NCBI GenBank assembly: GCA_017549365.1
Contig: JAFYUZ010000095.1
Location: forward strand, 1 to 51,670
Origin: Clostridia bacterium
GTDB lineage: Bacteria > Bacillota > Clostridia > Oscillospirales > CAG-382
DNA length: 51,670 nt
Direction: 5' to 3'
A model generated the notes under the pieces. That model saw only the letters and a list, made by a program, of their open reading frames with translations. It searched no databases and had not been told where the DNA came from. Below are positions 34,148-43,589 of the stretch, one piece after another. The position numbers and the translations under genes were made by a program. Position 1 is the stretch's first letter. The number at the start of each line of letters is the position of its first letter.

Positions 34148-35800
34148 TCATATTTGTTTTACATTGTTTTTTCTGTGTCTGAATCGGATAAATCCGCAAT
34201 AAATTATTCCGATTGCTGTCAGCGCGTACAGATAAGTATAACCGAATTTTACGAATGGGGTTGTGCCGCTTCTTTTCTGAACGGCGCCGCTGACGATTGT
34301 TTTTTCAAAAATGTTCGATTTTGCAACAGTTCTTCCGTGATTGTCAATAATTCCTGAAACACCGGTTGTTGCAGATCTTAAAAGGCATCTGTCTGTTTCT
34401 ATCGCGCGGAAAGCCGATTGGGCATAGTGCTGATAAATCGCCGCAGAATCGTTGTACCACGAGTCGTTGGTCGAAAGTGCGATGATTTGCGCTCCGTCTT
34501 TTGCACTTTCACGGGTGTTATAATAAAAAATAGAGTCATAACAAATTATACCACCGATATCTGCGTGTGAGCTTTCAAATACATCAGCACTTGCGCCGGG
34601 TTTGAGATAGCTTCCGCTCAGATTAAAGTTTTCAAGGGCGGGAACAAGCTTTGTCAAGATCTTCTCGTACGGGAGATATTCGCCAAAGGGTACAAGGGTT
34701 CTTTTGTTGTACACAGTTTTTGAAAATTCGCCGTTGTCAATAAGAAACATAGAGTTGTATTCGGCGTTGTCATCAGATGAAAAACCACCGAAAACTATCG
34801 AGCATCTGTGTTTTTTCGAAAGCTGGCACAACTTGTCCGCAATGTATCTGCCCGAGGATGAGGAATATGCGCGATCGGGATCAAATCTTACTGTAAAAAC
34901 CGTTTCCGAAAGAACTATGATATCGGCTTTTCCGCCTGAGCTAAAAAACAACTCCATATCATAAACAAATTCGTCGCACACGTCTCTTGCAGAACCCGAC
35001 CATTTATCGTATGATGAATTGTTGTCCTGATAAACCGCCGCGTTTATTTCGTTTTCGTTTGTATTGTTGTCAAAAGCAATATAACACGCTCCGAAGGCGA
35101 AATTTGCGAAAAATATGCCGAAAGCCGACAACAAATACACGATTTTTGCCTTTTTTTCACAGAATATCGCGTGGGCGATAAGTGAATTTACAAGTATTAT
35201 AATAAATGTGATAAATATTGCTCCGAATACAGATGCAGACTGTATTGCATACAAAAATCTGTGCTGGGTAACATAGCTTACTACCCACGGGAAACCGATC
35301 AGGCCAAGAAAACACGTTTCTTCAATCAATGTTTGAAAAAGTTCCGTGAAAGCGAAAAAAGAAGCTGAGAAAATATGGCGCAGTGCGCAGTTGCTCGTGC
35401 TTTTGTGCAAATGGTTTATCAATATAGAGCAGATTCCGAAAGGGACCGATTGAAGCGCTGACAATACGACATCGCCGAGAAAAATAACCGCAATCATAAT
35501 AAAAGGCGGAACGTCAACGGCGCTCATCGAGTACAGTTCTTTAAACCAGGTCAGAACAATGCAGGATCGCGTGAAATGTAAAAGAAAACCGTAAAGAAAC
35601 GCACGTTTTGCCGTGATATTCTTGTCGGTATAAAAAAGCATAAAGAACGGAACGAAGCAAAGCCATTCGAAGATAAACAATTTTTCGAAGAAAAAAGGTA
35701 ATGATGACAAAATTCCGCTTGCAGCGCAAGCCAACAAGCGGAATTTTTCATTGTTTTTTAAATTATGCAACAAGTTCTTCAAGGTACTTGATAACGTCAT
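34148..35800 (-). CDS. lnt: Apolipoprotein N-acyltransferase (Lnt-like)
   Basis: 550 aa. The N-terminal half has about six membrane segments, then FLGLIGFPWVVSYVTQHR, a membrane-proximal motif of Lnt. The C-terminal nitrilase-like domain has the catalytic triad in the right order and spacing: Glu299 (VLSETVF), Lys366 (YNKRTLVPFGEYLPYE) and Cys420 (GGIICYDSIFY). Lnt adds a third acyl chain to the N-terminal cysteine of lipoproteins. It is standard in proteobacteria and less usual in Bacillota. It is the last gene of an operon with an acyl carrier protein and an AMP-forming acyl activator. The ATG at 35800 lies 38 nt inside the acpP-like gene without a ribosome site. TTG codons overlapping the acp stop (about 35770) are plausible real starts and would shorten the protein by about 10 residues. 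Confidence 0.87.
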   Translation of the reverse strand: MTLSSTLKNLLHNLKNNEKFRLLACAASGILSSLPFFFEKLFIFEWLCFVPFFMLFYTDKNITAKRAFLYGFLLHFTRSCIVLTWFKELYSMSAVDVPPFIMIAVIFLGDVVLSALQSVPFGICSILINHLHKSTSNCALRHIFSASFFAFTELFQTLIEETCFLGLIGFPWVVSYVTQHRFLYAIQSASVFGAIFITFIIILVNSLIAHAIFCEKKAKIVYLLSAFGIFFANFAFGACYIAFDNNTNENEINAAVYQDNNSSYDKWSGSARDVCDEFVYDMELFFSSGGKADIIVLSETVFTVRFDPDRAYSSSSGRYIADKLCQLSKKHRCSIVFGGFSSDDNAEYNSMFLIDNGEFSKTVYNKRTLVPFGEYLPYEKILTKLVPALENFNLSGSYLKPGASADVFESSHADIGGIICYDSIFYYNTRESAKDGAQIIALSTNDSWYNDSAAIYQHYAQSAFRAIETDRCLLRSATTGVSGIIDNHGRTVAKSNIFEKTIVSGAVQKRSGTTPFVKFGYTYLYALTAIGIIYCGFIRFRHRKNNVKQI

Positions 35801-35990
35801 TGACGGTTACAAGATTTTTTGCTTCTTCTTCGTCAAATTCAACGTCGTAAGTTTCTTCGCAGTGGATAACAAGCTCTGCCAACTCGAGCGAGTTAAATCC
35901 GAGATCATTAACAAGCTCTGCTTCGGGAGTGATCTTTTCTTCTTCAATCTGCATTTCTTCGATTAAAAGTTTTTTGAGTTCTTCGTACAT
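35763..35990 (-). CDS. acpP: Acyl carrier protein
   Basis: 75 aa, acidic, four-helix ACP layout. The phosphopantetheine serine is Ser34 in LGFNSLELAEL. The residue before it is Asn where most ACPs have Asp (DSLE), a conservative difference also seen in stand-alone ACPs. RBS GGAG precedes the ATG. It lies 23 nt after an AMP-binding acyl synthetase and is overlapped by the Lnt-like gene, so it is probably a dedicated carrier rather than the fatty-acid-synthesis ACP; no fab genes flank it. That specialisation is inference. Confidence 0.88.
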   Translation of the reverse strand: MYEELKKLLIEEMQIEEEKITPEAELVNDLGFNSLELAELVIHCEETYDVEFDEEEAKNLVTVNDVIKYLEELVA

Positions 35991-36013
35991 AACAAATCTC
36001 CTGATGTAATGAA

Positions 36014-37717
36014 TTAAACCGTGAATCTCTTGATCTTCTTTGAAGATGTCTTTTCGAATTCAGTTTTTTTGATTTCAACGTTTCTTATCTGCTTAAAGCT
36101 GGGCAGTTTTTTGTTGGTTTCAAGTATCTTTTCTTTAACTGCTGCGGCAACTTCGGTAAGATCCTTTTCGGGAAGCAGATCGAAGTTGGGATATACAACA
36201 GCGGTAAGAACAACTTCGCCTGTCTCGCTGTTTTCACGTCCCACAACAACGCATTCGTTTACAAGATCGATCTTTTCAAGATATTCTTCAATCTCTTCGG
36301 GGAAAACGTTTTTGCCGTTGTTGAGAATGATAACATTTTTCTTTCTTCCTGTGATATAGATGTATCCGTCTTTGTCGGTATAACCAAGGTCGCCCGTGCG
36401 GAACCAGCCGTCTTCTGTGAAAACGGCGTTTGTGGAATCTTCGTCAAGGTAGTAACCGAGCATTACGTTGTCGCCCTTAACAATGATTTCGCCGATTTCT
36501 CTGCCTTCATCGTCTGTTTCGGGTTTGTCAATGCGTACTTCGCAACAATCAACCGCGGGTCCGACAGAACCGAGCTTTTGTCTGTAATAGGGGCTTACAG
36601 AAATAAGGGGAGAGCATTCTGTGATGCCATAGCCTTCAACGATCCGTATACCGAATGCTTCAAAGTTTTTAACCATAAGCGGATCCATCGGTGCACCGCC
36701 GCAGACGATCTTTTCCAGTCTGCCGCCGAAAGCCGAAACAACGTCCTTGAAAAGCGCCTTCGAAAGGTCCATGCCGACCTTTTTTGTGGCTCCTGCAATG
36801 GCAATACCTTTTTTAAGCATTGCGTCCTTGCCTTTTTTCTTTGCTTCGTCCCAAATTCTCTTGTAGAAAGTGTTTACAAAGAGGGGAACAAGGGTCATTC
36901 CTGTGGGTTTGAAGATGGCAAGGTTTTTAAGAACGTTTTTAAGGCTGTCGTTAATGCATATTTCAACTCCGTAGTTGATAGCCGCGAGCATACAGGTGCT
37001 TTCGTAGGTGTGATGAATCGGCAACACCGACATGAGAACGTCGTTGGGGTTAAAGTCAACCGCCGCACACGCCGCATTGATACACGATACAATATTGTTT
37101 TCGGAAAGCATAACGCATTTGCTTGTGCCTGTTGTGCCCGAAGTGAAGAGCATGATGCTCATCTTGTGCATATCTTCGTTTACGGGAATCTCGTATTTTC
37201 TTTCGGCAAGCTTTGTTTGTCCTGCTTCTACTATCTGTTGAAGAGAAAGGACGTTTTTGTCGCCAAAATCGTGACAGTCGGGATCGATTGCTATATAGTG
37301 GGTAAGAGTTTGTGCACCTTTGCATACGTCGTCTATTTTCTTGTTGAAATTGCGGGAGAAAAAGATGGCGTCTGCATTGCTTCTGTTAAGGAAGTTTGAA
37401 ATTTCTTCAACAACAAGCTCCTTGTCGAGAGGGATAATAACACCGCCTGTCGAAACAACGGCGAGATAGGTGCAGAACCATTCGGGAGAAGATTCGCTGA
37501 GGATAGCAATTCTTTTTCCGGCAAGACCGAGAGAATCGAGACCTGCGGCTATTCTGTCTGTTCTATATTTAAATTGACTGTATGTAATCGTGTCTATGTT
37601 ACCGTCTTTGGCGTAGTAACGAAATAAAACCTTATCTCCATGCAGTTTTGCGCCCTTGGAATACAGATCTCTGAGAGACGAAATAGGCGTGAAGAGTCTG
37701 GGTGTTTTTCTGCTCAA
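36014..37717 (-). CDS. AMP-forming long-chain acyl-CoA/acyl-ACP synthetase
   Basis: 567 aa ANL-superfamily adenylate-forming enzyme. Motifs are MLFTSGTTGTSKCVMLS (P-loop, about residue 190-206), VEGYGITECSP (A5), GWFRTGDLGYTDKDGYIYITGRKKN (A7/A8) and a C-terminal Lys region (TSSKKIKRF). It resembles the long-chain fatty acid ligases that load free fatty acids on CoA or ACP. Because the next gene encodes an ACP, acyl-ACP formation is the better guess. The strong promoter at 37771-37799 and RBS GGAGG drive it; it is the first gene of the three-gene minus-strand operon. Confidence 0.88.
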   Translation of the reverse strand: MSRKTPRLFTPISSLRDLYSKGAKLHGDKVLFRYYAKDGNIDTITYSQFKYRTDRIAAGLDSLGLAGKRIAILSESSPEWFCTYLAVVSTGGVIIPLDKELVVEEISNFLNRSNADAIFFSRNFNKKIDDVCKGAQTLTHYIAIDPDCHDFGDKNVLSLQQIVEAGQTKLAERKYEIPVNEDMHKMSIMLFTSGTTGTSKCVMLSENNIVSCINAACAAVDFNPNDVLMSVLPIHHTYESTCMLAAINYGVEICINDSLKNVLKNLAIFKPTGMTLVPLFVNTFYKRIWDEAKKKGKDAMLKKGIAIAGATKKVGMDLSKALFKDVVSAFGGRLEKIVCGGAPMDPLMVKNFEAFGIRIVEGYGITECSPLISVSPYYRQKLGSVGPAVDCCEVRIDKPETDDEGREIGEIIVKGDNVMLGYYLDEDSTNAVFTEDGWFRTGDLGYTDKDGYIYITGRKKNVIILNNGKNVFPEEIEEYLEKIDLVNECVVVGRENSETGEVVLTAVVYPNFDLLPEKDLTEVAAAVKEKILETNKKLPSFKQIRNVEIKKTEFEKTSSKKIKRFTV

Positions 37718-37770
37718 AACATAACCTCCTGTGTCATCGGAATTTTACGCATACATACACATGCTATCTT

Positions 37771-37799
37771 ATTATAGCTATTTTTTTGTCATTTGTCAA
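37771..37799 (-). promoter_or_regulatory. Consensus promoter of the acyl synthetase/ACP/Lnt operon
   Basis: On the minus strand, perfect TTGACA (37794-37799), 17 nt, perfect TATAAT (37771-37776). It lies 54 nt upstream of the ATG at 37717. Confidence 0.9.
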
Positions 37800-37923
37800 G
37801 CATGAGCAGTTTTGTTTACAATATTAAAAAAATATGCTAATTTTAAGTATACAATTTTTAATAACGGATATAATCGCATTAATAAATAATATGTAAATAT
37901 ACGGCGCTTATTTCAAGTATATC

Positions 37924-37952
37924 TTGCTTTTTTCGTAAAAGTGTTATATAAT
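37924..37952 (+). promoter_or_regulatory. Promoter of the membrane protein gene at 38003
   Basis: TTGCTT (37924-37929), 17 nt, TATAAT (37947-37952). The start codon lies 50 nt downstream. Confidence 0.7.
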
Positions 37953-38002
37953 AGGATAAAGTATTCTGCCGTCGTGTTGCATATTATCTGCGGAGGCGGC
38001 AA

Positions 38003-38758
38003 ATGACGTATTCTTTAAGGCGACGGATGATCAAATCCGAAGCAAGGCGTATATTGTTTTTTGATTTTCGCATCTGTATATGCGTTTCGGGTTTGATAAT
38101 GCTTCTTTTGTTCGGCATTTCTGCTTTCTTTCGTTTTGTCGATCCGGTCCTTTACGGATTGCTTTCCAAAAACGGATTTTATGCACTGTCTGCACTTATC
38201 AGATTTTTGATGACGGTTTTTATCTCTCCGTTCTTATCGTCTTGTGTGTCTTTCTACAGACGCCTGTCTTGTAACGACCGTCAAAGCTTGTTTTTTTCGG
38301 ACGACAGTTTTTTATCTGTTTCCGGCGTTCGGCGTTCTTGCCGTGATGTTTTTTTCATTGCATTATCTGCGCTTGTTTCTTTGTATCTCCCTGCGATTCT
38401 TTTTCGCCTTGTCGGAGTAATTTGCGAATATTTGAACCACACCCTTTTATCCATTGCCATCAAATGCGCGGTATTGGTTTTTGGTGTTTTGACTGTAACT
38501 CTTGCGGTTGGTTTTGCACCGATTTTCAGATGCAGTTTCGATTTTGCAGGAATAAAGCAATGCTTCTTTTATATGAAAGGTCACAAGCTCGAATTTGTTT
38601 GTTTTCTTTTCAGTTTTGTTCCGTTATTTCTGCTGTCGTATCTTAGTTTCGGCATTCTTCTTCTTTTTGCGATACCATATTTTTTGATATCGGTCAGTTG
38701 TTTTTTAAATTACGCAATCTCAGAAAAATCCGCTCCTGTTCTGCGTGGTTTTTCGTGA
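38003..38758 (+). CDS. Hypothetical multi-pass membrane protein
   Basis: 251 aa, Phe- and Ser-rich, with about five or six hydrophobic segments (SGLIMLLLFGISAFF, ISPFLSSCVSFY, VFFIALSALVSLYLPAIL, AVLVFGVLTVTLAVGF, FVPLFLLSYLSFGILLLF). The general look, with a conserved-looking SFxGIKQCFFYMKGHKLE loop before the last helices, recalls DUF975-type integral membrane proteins, but I cannot assign it. RBS GGAGGCGG precedes the ATG. metG follows 39 nt later without a separate promoter, so the two may be co-transcribed. Confidence 0.75.
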   Translation: MTYSLRRRMIKSEARRILFFDFRICICVSGLIMLLLFGISAFFRFVDPVLYGLLSKNGFYALSALIRFLMTVFISPFLSSCVSFYRRLSCNDRQSLFFSDDSFLSVSGVRRSCRDVFFIALSALVSLYLPAILFRLVGVICEYLNHTLLSIAIKCAVLVFGVLTVTLAVGFAPIFRCSFDFAGIKQCFFYMKGHKLEFVCFLFSFVPLFLLSYLSFGILLLFAIPYFLISVSCFLNYAISEKSAPVLRGFS

Positions 38759-38797
38759 AATATTATTTTTTGTATATCTACGAAAGGATTTATAAAT

Positions 38798-40810
38798 ATG
38801 TCAGAAAAGCAAAAGTACTATTTAACCACAGCGATTCCCTATACATCGCGAAAGCCCCACATCGGAAACACTTATGAAATGGTTCTCACCGATGCTATTG
38901 CTCGTTATAAGAAACTGTGCGGATACGACGTGTTCTTCCTCACAGGTACCGACGAGCACGGCAAGAAGATCGAGGATGCCGCGGCAGAGGACGGAATTTC
39001 TCCTCAGGAATATGTTGACAGAATCACGGCCGAGCTTAAGGGCATCTGGAAGACAATGAACATCGACTACGACAAGTTCATCAGAACGACAGATGACTAT
39101 CACGTAAAGGCTGTTCAGAACATTTTTCGCAAGCTTTATGAACAGGGTGATATCTACAAAGGCGAATACGAGGGATGGTATTGCGTTCCTTGCGAATCTT
39201 TCTGGACAGAAACCCAGGCAGTTGATTGCAAATGCCCCGATTGCGGAAGAGACGTTCAGAAATCCAAAGAAGAAGCATATTTCCTTAAGCTTTCCAAATA
39301 TCAGAAGAAGCTCGAGGACTACATAGATTCTCATCCTGATTTTATTTGTCCCGAAGCGCGCAAAAAGGAAATGGTAAACAATTTTATCAAGCCCGGTATT
39401 CAGGATCTTTGCGTTTCCCGTTCCACCTTCAAGTGGGGCGTTCCGGTTGATTTCGACAACGGACACGTAATTTACGTCTGGATGGATGCTCTTATCAACT
39501 ATATCACAGCTCTTGGCTATGATGTTGATGAACAGGGCGAACTGTTCAAGAAATACTGGCCCGCAAACGTTCAGATCATAGGTAAGGATATATTGAGATT
39601 CCACACCATATACTGGCCTGTTATCCTCATGGCGCTCGGACTTCCCATGCCTGAAAAGATTTTTGGTCACCCCTGGCTTCTCGTCGGTTTTGATAAGATG
39701 AGTAAGTCCCGCGGAAACGCCATATATGCCGATGATCTCGCAAACTATTTCGGTGCAGATGCTGTAAGATATTACGTTCTTGCAGAAATGCCTTATCTCA
39801 ACGATGGAAGCATCACTTACGAATCTTTCATCGCAAGATTCAATTCCGACCTTGCAAACACCCTTGGAAACCTCGTCAACAGAACCGCCGCGATGATAAA
39901 TAAGTATTTCGGCGGTGTCATTCCTTCTGCCTCCGAGAAAGAAGATGTGGATGATGACCTTATTTCCACCATCGAAAACGGTGTAAAGAAGGTTGCACAG
40001 TATTTTGACGATTTCCATATTGCCGACGCCGCAGATGAGATCATGACGGTGCTTCGCCGCCTCAATAAGTATATTGATGAAACAACTCCCTGGATTCTCG
40101 GCAAGGACGAAAGCAAAAAGGACAGACTTTCCACTGTTATGTACAACCTTTTTGAAGGTATCCGCATTTGCGCAACCATGCTTTATCCCTTTATGCCCGA
40201 ATCCGCACAAAAGATCATTGCACAGATAAACGATCCCGAAAACGTTTGCGTAACACTCGGTGAATGGGCAGACATTGAAAAATTCGGAAAAGCAGTTCCT
40301 TGCGGAGCAAAGGTAAATCCCAAGCCCGAACCTCTTTTTGCAAGAATAGACGAAGAAAAGAAGATGGCAGAGATCAATGCCGCAAAGGCAAAGCAGGAAC
40401 CCAAGAAGGAAGAAGTTAAGAAAGAAGAAACCAAAAAAGAAGACAAAAAGTCCGAAAAAACTGAAGATTTTTCTGTAATTGATATTGAAGACTTTATGAA
40501 AGTAAAGCTTATCTGCGCACGTATTATTTCCGCAGAGCCTGTTGAAAAATCCGACAAGCTCCTTAAGATCATGGTTGCGGACGGACAGGGCGAGCGTCAG
40601 ATCGTATCCGGCATTGCCAAGAGCTATTCGCCCGAACAGCTTGTGGGCAAGAAGGTAATTCTTGTTTCAAATCTTAAACCCGCAAAGCTTCGCGGAGTTG
40701 AAAGCAACGGTATGCTTCTTGCTGCAGGCTACAAGGATGAAAACGGCAACGAAACTATAAAGATCAGCTTCCTTGATGATAGCATCCCCGAGGGAAGCAC
40801 TGTCAGATAA
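38798..40810 (+). CDS. metG: Methionine-tRNA ligase with C-terminal tRNA-binding domain
   Basis: 670 aa class I synthetase. The HIGH box is HIGN in KPHIGNTYEMVLTDAI. The zinc knuckle is CVPC...CKCPDC (about residues 127-148). KMSKS is in FDKMSKSRGNAIYADDL. After the anticodon-binding helical domain comes a Lys/Glu linker (EEVKKEETKKEDKK) and an EMAP-II-like OB-fold domain (VKLICARIISAEPVEKSDKLLKIMVADG ... LVSNLKPAKLRGVESNGMLLAA), the dimerising tRNA-binding module of bacterial MetRS. It charges both initiator and elongator tRNA-Met. RBS GAAAGGA precedes the ATG. No T-box leader is seen in the short gap upstream. Confidence 0.97.
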   Translation: MSEKQKYYLTTAIPYTSRKPHIGNTYEMVLTDAIARYKKLCGYDVFFLTGTDEHGKKIEDAAAEDGISPQEYVDRITAELKGIWKTMNIDYDKFIRTTDDYHVKAVQNIFRKLYEQGDIYKGEYEGWYCVPCESFWTETQAVDCKCPDCGRDVQKSKEEAYFLKLSKYQKKLEDYIDSHPDFICPEARKKEMVNNFIKPGIQDLCVSRSTFKWGVPVDFDNGHVIYVWMDALINYITALGYDVDEQGELFKKYWPANVQIIGKDILRFHTIYWPVILMALGLPMPEKIFGHPWLLVGFDKMSKSRGNAIYADDLANYFGADAVRYYVLAEMPYLNDGSITYESFIARFNSDLANTLGNLVNRTAAMINKYFGGVIPSASEKEDVDDDLISTIENGVKKVAQYFDDFHIADAADEIMTVLRRLNKYIDETTPWILGKDESKKDRLSTVMYNLFEGIRICATMLYPFMPESAQKIIAQINDPENVCVTLGEWADIEKFGKAVPCGAKVNPKPEPLFARIDEEKKMAEINAAKAKQEPKKEEVKKEETKKEDKKSEKTEDFSVIDIEDFMKVKLICARIISAEPVEKSDKLLKIMVADGQGERQIVSGIAKSYSPEQLVGKKVILVSNLKPAKLRGVESNGMLLAAGYKDENGNETIKISFLDDSIPEGSTVR

Positions 40811-40877
40811 TAGTTCGTTTGTGCTATTTATTGATTGATCTCTGTATTGAAATTATATATTTTGAGTGTTAAAATTG

Positions 40878-41681
40878 ATGAAAATATTTGATTCTCATGC
40901 ACATTATGATGACGAGAGATTTGACGGCGAAAGAGAAGAGCTTTTAAAGGCTCTTCACGAAACTGAAAATGTTAAGTATATTGTAAACGCCGCTTCTTCT
41001 CTCGCATCTGTCGAAAGTTCAAAAAAACTTGCCGAAGCGCACGATTTTGTGTTTTTTGCGTCGGGCGTTCATCCCGAGGCGGCAGACGCGGATTCAAAGG
41101 ACGCCGACTGGGAAAGCGTTGTTGAAAGCGCCGCATCGCATCCAAAGTGTGTGGCGGTAGGCGAGATAGGACTTGATTATTATTACGGCAAAGAAACTGA
41201 GGATATTCAGAAGGTTGTTTTTGCAAAACAAATGGAAATTGCACAAAGACGGTGCTTGCCTGTTGTTATACACGACAGGGAAGCACACGCCGACTGTCTT
41301 TCGATGATATCCGATTTTCCGTCTGTACACGGCGTTTTTCACAGTTATTCGGGATCTTTTGAAATGGCAAAGGATCTTTTAAAACGAGGTTGGTATATAT
41401 CATTCAATGGTATACTCACCTTCAAAAATGCACGAAAAACAGTCGAGGTGCTCGAGGGAATAAAGGATCTTGAAAACGGAAAGTATCTCGATCGCGTGCT
41501 TGTCGAAACCGATTGCCCGTATCTTGCTCCCGTGCCTTTTCGCGGTAAAACCAACCATTCGGGATATATTAGATACGTTGCAGAAAGGGCGGCGGAAATT
41601 CTTGGCGTCACTCCCGATGATTTTTGCAACCTTACATACAACAACGCCTGCAGATTTTTCAAATTAGAGGGCAGAATATGA
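40878..41681 (+). CDS. tatD: TatD-family metal-dependent hydrolase/DNase
   Basis: 267 aa TIM-barrel amidohydrolase-type nuclease. Metal ligands appear in order: FDSHAHYDDERF (HxH), GEIGLDYYYG (Glu), VVIHDREAH (His), VFHSYSG (His) and LVETDCPYLAP (Asp). TatD proteins act as 3'-5' exonucleases in DNA quality control. It commonly follows metG in Firmicutes, as here (67 nt gap). I use the ATG at 40878, the usual MKIFDSHAH start; the frame is open four codons upstream. The stop overlaps the next gene in an ATGA junction. Confidence 0.93.
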   Translation: MKIFDSHAHYDDERFDGEREELLKALHETENVKYIVNAASSLASVESSKKLAEAHDFVFFASGVHPEAADADSKDADWESVVESAASHPKCVAVGEIGLDYYYGKETEDIQKVVFAKQMEIAQRRCLPVVIHDREAHADCLSMISDFPSVHGVFHSYSGSFEMAKDLLKRGWYISFNGILTFKNARKTVEVLEGIKDLENGKYLDRVLVETDCPYLAPVPFRGKTNHSGYIRYVAERAAEILGVTPDDFCNLTYNNACRFFKLEGRI

Positions 41682-42418
41682 TAAACAATAAAGTTCTTGT
41701 TGTCACGGGTGCCTCTCGTGGCATCGGTGCCGAAATTGCATACAGGGCGGCTCTTGCAGGATATTACGTTGTTATAAATTACAACAATTCCGAAGAAGCC
41801 GCGCAAAAAGTTTGCGCCCGCATCAAAAACGAAGGTGGAAAGTCCATTTGCATAAAGGCCGACGTTTCGGATGAAGCACAGGTAAAAACCCTTTGCCAAA
41901 AGGTGCTTGATCTTTACGGCAGGGTAGACGTTCTTGTAAATAACGCAGGAATTTCGTCGTTTTCTTTGTTTACAGATATTACAACCGAATTGTGGGACAA
42001 AACCTTTGATGTCAATGTCAAGGGACAGTTTCTTGTAACCCGCGCTTTTCTTCCTTCAATGATCCATCGGAAAGAAGGAAAAATAATCAACATTTCCTCG
42101 GTGTGGGGAATATGCGGCTCGTCGTGTGAGGTGCACTATTCGGCATCAAAGGCGGCGATAATCGGTATGACAAAAGCTCTTGCAAAAGAGGTTGGCCCAT
42201 CGGGAATTTGCGTCAATTGCGTAGCCCCCGGTGTTATTGATACCGAAATGAACAAAGCTCTGACCCCCGAGGATCTGAAATCGCTTGCCGATGAAACACC
42301 TCTTGAAAGAATAGGCACAGCATATGATGTTGCAAAGACAGTGCTTTTTCTTGCCTCTGACGATGCTTCGTTTATCACGGGTCAGGTTATCAGCCCCAAC
42401 GGCGGATTTGTAATATGA
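41678..42418 (+). CDS. SDR-family oxidoreductase (FabG-like)
   Basis: 246 aa classical short-chain dehydrogenase. The cofactor loop is VTGASRGIGAEIA, then NNAGIS at about residue 90. The catalytic Ser is in NISSVWG, and Tyr/Lys are in HYSASKAAIIGMT. FITGQVISPNGGFVI closes the protein as in 3-oxoacyl-ACP reductases. NADP preference is suggested by the Arg in the GASRGIG loop. Nothing else in the neighbourhood belongs to fatty acid synthesis, so a different keto substrate is possible. RBS AGAGGG; the start overlaps the tatD stop by 4 nt, so the genes are translationally coupled. Confidence 0.9.
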   Translation: MINNKVLVVTGASRGIGAEIAYRAALAGYYVVINYNNSEEAAQKVCARIKNEGGKSICIKADVSDEAQVKTLCQKVLDLYGRVDVLVNNAGISSFSLFTDITTELWDKTFDVNVKGQFLVTRAFLPSMIHRKEGKIINISSVWGICGSSCEVHYSASKAAIIGMTKALAKEVGPSGICVNCVAPGVIDTEMNKALTPEDLKSLADETPLERIGTAYDVAKTVLFLASDDASFITGQVISPNGGFVI

Positions 42419-42445
42419 TCGTTTTTACGACAGAAAGGATTTTTT

Positions 42446-43561
42446 ATGAGCAAAAAGTATGACATTGCGGCATATGTTTGGCCTTCGTACACAGGCGACG
42501 AGCCGAGATCACGTATATTTTGGCCCGAAGGCTACGGCGAATGGCAGACAGTTAAAAACGCCGTAAAGAAAACACCGGATCACGATTGGCCCAGAAAACC
42601 ACTTTGGGGTTATGTCAATGAAGCGGATCCTTACGTTATGGAAATGGAGATCGAAGCCGCCGTTGACCACGGAGTAAACGTTTTTATTTACGATTGGTAC
42701 TGGTATGACAACAGACCTTTTCTCGAGCAATGTCTTAATAACGGTTTTTTGAAAGCAAAAAACAATAATAAGATGAAATTTTTCCTCATGTGGGCAAACC
42801 ACGATGCAAACACCTTGTGGGACAAGCGCGTGGCGGGAACAGACGGCGAGTCTGTTATCTGGCAGGGAAAGATTGGCAGGGAACAGTTCGAGCATATTGC
42901 CGCGCGCATAACAGAAATGTATTTTACCAAGGAAAACTATTACCGAATTGACAATAAACCCGTTTTCATGATTTATGAATGCGAGAACTTTGTAAACGGT
43001 CTTGGTGGAATAGAACAAGCTCGAGAAGCCCTTGATTGGTGGCGTGAATATGCGAAAAAGCAGGGGTTTGACGGAGTGCATTTCCAGCTTACCTGTCGCG
43101 GTCACCATTCTCTCAATATTTCCGGTGTTGACGGCGTTGAAAAGAAGTTGTCGTCAAGGGAGTTTGTTTCGCAGATCGGATTTGATTCCACCACCCATTA
43201 CCAAATGGTTCATTTCACTTCGGTTCAGGATCGCGATTTTTTGGATGTGGCCGAGGACGTCAAGAGGGAATGGGCAAAGATGGAGGATTATTACGGTGTC
43301 CCGTATTATCCCCACGTTTCTATCGGTTGGGACAATAACCCAAGATATAACAAATTGCTTCCTCAGATCTGTAAAAACAATACACCTGAAAATTTCAAAA
43401 AGCTACTTTACGATGTAAAAAAATTTTCGGACGAGCACAATAAAGTTCCGCTGATCACTGTAAATAGTTGGAACGAGTGGACTGAAACCAGCTATCTCGA
43501 ACCTGACGATCTTTACGGTTACGGATATCTTGATGCTATCAAAGAAGTATTTGGTGAATAA
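42446..43561 (+). CDS. WbsX/GH99-like family protein
   Basis: 371 aa, cytoplasmic. It shows the Glyco_transf_WbsX pattern: YVWPSYTGDEPRSRIFWPEGYGEW at the start, GVNVFIYDWYWYDNRPFLEQCLNNGFLKA, KFFLMWANHDANTLW, and a C-terminal VNSWNEWTETSYLEPD. These proteins have a TIM barrel related to GH99 endo-alpha-mannosidases and are found in O-antigen and wall-glycan loci; whether they transfer or cleave sugar is unsettled. The acidic pairs in NSWNEWTE are candidates for catalysis. RBS GAAAGGA. The SLH protein gene follows after 28 nt, so a shared role at the surface glycan is plausible. Confidence 0.87.
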   Translation: MSKKYDIAAYVWPSYTGDEPRSRIFWPEGYGEWQTVKNAVKKTPDHDWPRKPLWGYVNEADPYVMEMEIEAAVDHGVNVFIYDWYWYDNRPFLEQCLNNGFLKAKNNNKMKFFLMWANHDANTLWDKRVAGTDGESVIWQGKIGREQFEHIAARITEMYFTKENYYRIDNKPVFMIYECENFVNGLGGIEQAREALDWWREYAKKQGFDGVHFQLTCRGHHSLNISGVDGVEKKLSSREFVSQIGFDSTTHYQMVHFTSVQDRDFLDVAEDVKREWAKMEDYYGVPYYPHVSIGWDNNPRYNKLLPQICKNNTPENFKKLLYDVKKFSDEHNKVPLITVNSWNEWTETSYLEPDDLYGYGYLDAIKEVFGE

Positions 43562-43589
43562 TATACAAATTATGAAAGGAAAAAGCAAA

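Larger units (their letters stand above)
37718..38002. other. Divergent intergenic region with two promoters
   Basis: No gene is seen. The region holds a consensus minus-strand promoter for the acyl synthetase operon, a plus-strand promoter for the membrane protein gene, and a very AT-rich stretch between them (about 37820-37920) without clear hairpins. Confidence 0.7.

Noticed and set aside
38822..40210. 462-codon minus-strand frame
   Set aside because: Antisense to metG, whose motifs are unmistakable; Ile/Val/Cys-rich shadow translation.
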